Of a stretch of DNA of 64,000 nucleotides, positions 61,776-64,000 are shown piece after piece. The DNA comes from Streptomyces sp. NBC_01471 (GTDB lineage: Bacteria > Actinomycetota > Actinomycetes > Streptomycetales > Streptomycetaceae): positions 7,495,501-7,559,500 of the forward strand of contig NZ_CP109450.1 of assembly GCF_041438865.1 (NCBI RefSeq), read 5' to 3'. The first letter of the stretch is position 1. Each line of letters opens with the position of its first letter. The notes under the pieces are model-generated. The model was not told the origin of the DNA. It saw nothing but the letters and a program-made list of their open reading frames with translations, and did not search any database. A program made the translations under genes and the position numbers.

Positions 61776-62727
61776 GGGTGCCTCCCATGATCCGCCGGTT
61801 GACCAGGGTGAATCCCATCAGCAGCACGAAGAGCACCAGCGACTGCGCGCAGGCGTATCCGACGCGGAACTCCCGGAAGGCGGACTTGTAGATCTCGTAC
61901 GTCATCATCGTGGTGCTGTTGGCGGGGCCGCCGTCGGTGAGGATGTAGATCTGGTCGAAGGACTGGAACGCGTTGATCATCGAGGTGATGAGGACGAAGA
62001 ACGTCGCGGGCTTGAGCAGCGGCAGGGTGATCGAGAAGAACTGCCGTGTCCTGGAGGCGCCGTCCACCGAAGCCGCCTCGTACAGCTCCCTCGGCAGGGT
62101 CTGGAGCGCGGCCAGATAGATCAGCATCTTCATGCCGATGCCCTGCCAGATGCCGACCAGGATGACCGAGGGCATCGCCCAGGACGTCGACGACAGCCAG
62201 GCGGGGCCGCTGATCCCGGCGAACGAGAGCAGTGTGTTGAAGAGACCGTTTCCCGGGTTGTAGATCCACAGCCAGACCAGCGCGATGGCGACGGTCGCCG
62301 TCACCTGGGGCAGGAAGATCGCGGTGCGGAACAGACCCCGCGCCTTGAGCCCGGTGTGCAGGGCCAGCGCCAGCAGCAGCCCCAGCGCCATGCCGAACGG
62401 CACGGTGAAGAAGGTGTAGACGACGGTGTTGGCAACGGACTTGCGGAAGACCGCGTCGCCGAGCATCTCCCGGAAGTTGTCCAGGCCCACGAAGCGCGGC
62501 GCCGTCAGCACGTCGTACTTGGTGAAGGCCAGGACCACCGAGGCGACGACCGGCAGACCGATCCAGAGCGAGGCGTGCAGCAGCGCGGGCGCCACCATCA
62601 GCATGCCGGCGCGGCGGCGCCTGCGGCCGGGGCCCGCCGGGGTGCGACGCGTACGTACGGGCGTGGTGTTGCCGGGAGGGGAAGGCGGCCGGGCGGGCCG
62701 CGCCTTGAGTACGGATGGTGCTCCCAC
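61762..62727 (-). CDS. Sugar ABC transporter permease, MalF type (uronide operon)
   Basis: 321-aa permease. A basic, Pro-rich N-terminus (RTRRTPAGPGRRRRR) precedes six membrane helices; coupling loop YEAASVDGASRTRQFFSITL lies near residue 217-236. Starts at GTG 62727, 12 bases after the binding-protein stop. Partner of the permease at 60876. Confidence 0.92.
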   Translation of the reverse strand: MGAPSVLKARPARPPSPPGNTTPVRTRRTPAGPGRRRRRAGMLMVAPALLHASLWIGLPVVASVVLAFTKYDVLTAPRFVGLDNFREMLGDAVFRKSVANTVVYTFFTVPFGMALGLLLALALHTGLKARGLFRTAIFLPQVTATVAIALVWLWIYNPGNGLFNTLLSFAGISGPAWLSSTSWAMPSVILVGIWQGIGMKMLIYLAALQTLPRELYEAASVDGASRTRQFFSITLPLLKPATFFVLITSMINAFQSFDQIYILTDGGPANSTTMMTYEIYKSAFREFRVGYACAQSLVLFVLLMGFTLVNRRIMGGTRGHS

Positions 62728-62739
62728 AGTGACGGGTCC

Positions 62740-64000
62740 TTACATCCGGCCGATGGCGGCCTCGGCGAGCCGGCCGAGTTCCGCGATGGCGTCCTTCGCG
62801 GACTGGCCGCCCACGATGGCGGGTTCCAGCGTCGGCTTGATCTTTTCGCGGATCTCCATCCAGGCCGCGGTGCCGCCCTCGGAGCAGGCGGCGCTCATGT
62901 TCCGCAGGGAGAGGCCGACGAACTTGTTCTTCTTGACGTAGCCGGTGTTGTTGAGATCGCTCAGGCCGGGCACGGAGCCGCGCTGTTCGGCTGCGCCGAG
63001 GACGGATGCCGGTGTCGCGAGGTACTCGACCAGCGCGCGGGCCGCTGCGGGCTGCTTGGAACTCGCGGACTGGGTGACGAGCGTGCCGCCCTGGAGCATC
63101 GCGGGCCTGCGGTTGGCGAGGACGAACGCGCCGACCTTGTCCTCCTTGATGAGCTCGGGGTTCTGCGTTTCGAGCTGGTTCCAGAGGGCGCTGCTCGTCA
63201 TCATCATCGATGCCTTGCCGGTCTGGACATTCGAGGGGGCGCCCTCGTCGGTCTTCTTCGTGTAGTCCGCCGAACCGTCGGAGATCAGGTCCTTGAAGAA
63301 CTGCAGGGCCCCGACCCCGCGTGCGTCGGTGAACCGCGCCTGCTTGCCGTCGGCGCTGAACAGCGAGCCGCCGTTGGCGTAGAGGAAGGTTTCCCAGCAC
63401 TGGCGCAGGTCGATCGAGAACGGGTCGAAACCGATCCGCCCGTGCTTCGTCAACTGCTTTGCCACCGCGCGCAGTTCCGACCAGTTCGCGGGTGTCTTCG
63501 TGATGCCTGCCTCGGCGAAGTGGTCCTTTCGGTACACGACGATCCGGGTGTCGAGGACGACCGGCAGCGCGTACAGCTTCCCGTCGTGGCGGGACGGCTC
63601 CAGCACCCGCTTCTCGTAGTCGTGTGCGGTGGCCAGCGTCTCCGGCAGCGGGGCGATCGCCTGCTTGGCGGCGAACGGCGGGATCCAGCCGACGCCCATC
63701 ATCAGGACGTCCGGAAGCAGTCCGCCCGCGAGACCGGTGGTGATCTTCTCGTTCAGCTGCGCGTACGTGGTGTAGTCCACGTTGACCTTGACGTGCGGGT
63801 ACTTCTTGCGGAACCCGCCGAGGATCTTCTGCTCCAGCAGCTGCTTGCCGTCGGAGCCTTCGTAGATCGGGGTGAGGAGAGTGATCTCGCCCTCGGCGGG
63901 GCCGTCGGCCGAGCCCGCCGCCGTGGTGCCGGCGCCGCAGCCGGTGAGTGCGACGGCGGTCCCCGCGCCGATGACCGTGAGCATCGACCGTCTGCTGAGT
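62740..64000 (-). CDS. Sugar-binding lipoprotein of uronide ABC importer (5' end outside window)
   Basis: Type 1 extracellular solute-binding protein, 420 codons visible; the true start lies beyond the right edge because the frame is open there and already reads LSRRSMLTV, a twin-arginine motif, before the hydrophobic core and lipobox ALTGC. The mature part is typical of oligosaccharide-binding proteins (TTYAQLNEKITTGLAGGLLP, TPANWSELRAVAKQL, LFADGKQ-type loops). First visible gene of the operon; the promoter and any regulator are past position 64000. Confidence 0.92.
   Translation of the reverse strand, partial: LSRRSMLTVIGAGTAVALTGCGAGTTAAGSADGPAEGEITLLTPIYEGSDGKQLLEQKILGGFRKKYPHVKVNVDYTTYAQLNEKITTGLAGGLLPDVLMMGVGWIPPFAAKQAIAPLPETLATAHDYEKRVLEPSRHDGKLYALPVVLDTRIVVYRKDHFAEAGITKTPANWSELRAVAKQLTKHGRIGFDPFSIDLRQCWETFLYANGGSLFSADGKQARFTDARGVGALQFFKDLISDGSADYTKKTDEGAPSNVQTGKASMMMTSSALWNQLETQNPELIKEDKVGAFVLANRRPAMLQGGTLVTQSASSKQPAAARALVEYLATPASVLGAAEQRGSVPGLSDLNNTGYVKKNKFVGLSLRNMSAACSEGGTAAWMEIREKIKPTLEPAIVGGQSAKDAIAELGRLAEAAIGRM

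Noticed and set aside
1..64000. CRISPR arrays, tRNA or rRNA genes, insertion sequences, attachment sites
   Set aside because: No regularly spaced repeats, cloverleaf sequences, transposase or integrase motifs were seen on either strand.

Overview
The window is high-GC actinobacterial chromosome and almost certainly Streptomyces. The reasons are the extreme third-position GC (long shadow frames on both strands), frequent GTG starts, twin-arginine lipoproteins, and families typical of the genus: mycothiol-dependent maleylpyruvate isomerase, NarL-type two-component pairs, TerD, short RsbW-like ATPases, Rv1733c-like membrane proteins and SHOCT proteins. I see no rRNA, tRNA, CRISPR array, integrase or transposase.

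Layout. (1) 1-5.1 kb is an alpha-galactoside locus: a secreted GH27 alpha-galactosidase (cut by the left edge) diverges from a Tat-lipoprotein sugar-binding protein and two MalF/MalG-type permeases. A secreted seven-repeat FG-GAP protein follows and ends at a strong terminator. (2) 7-17 kb holds a P-loop kinase/Nudix fusion, an M20 dipeptidase, a geranylgeranyl-reductase-like flavoprotein, a NarL-type sensor/regulator pair with a 22-bp palindrome upstream, a maleylpyruvate isomerase-like enzyme, and a divergent MFS transporter/ROK regulator pair. (3) 16.6-29 kb holds a TetR regulator with a palindromic operator, divergent from an APC permease/amidohydrolase pair, then small stress and metabolic genes (SHOCT, RsbW-like ATPase, Cds1-like PLP enzyme, SRPBCC, DoxX, hydrolase, DeoR) and a large membrane protein whose hydrolase fold appears split by its membrane part. 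(4) 29-36.4 kb holds a beta-helix/AAA ATPase fusion, an Rv1733c-like protein, a MOSC protein, a small Tyr/Pro/Gln-rich protein, a TerD protein and an HpnB-like glycosyltransferase. (5) 36.5-45 kb holds a glutamate racemase-like gene, a PH-like membrane protein, lnt, a Nudix gene, an SDR, a frameshifted leucine-rich-repeat-variant gene, alanine racemase and PaaX. (6) 45-52 kb is secreted material: an EfeO/M75 protein, a phospholipase C-type phosphoesterase, an LppX-like protein and a GH87-like beta-helix glucanase.

(7) 52.2-64 kb is the most coherent system: nine minus-strand genes with gaps or overlaps of no more than 24 bases. In transcription order they are a sugar-binding lipoprotein (cut by the right edge), two sugar permeases, a KduD-like SDR, two heparinase II/III-fold lyases, a YesL (DUF624) protein, a secreted PL8 lyase and a CE7 acetyl esterase. 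I read it as an operon for using an acetylated uronic-acid polysaccharide: PL8 cuts outside, the ABC system imports, and the two non-secreted lyases, the reductase and the esterase finish the work inside.

A recurring regulatory theme is leaderless-type starts, with a TANNNT hexamer 6-7 bases before the start codon, seen at eight genes and densest at 36.5-40.1 kb (four consecutive transcription starts plus one neighbour). All functions are inferred from sequence reading alone; no searches were run.
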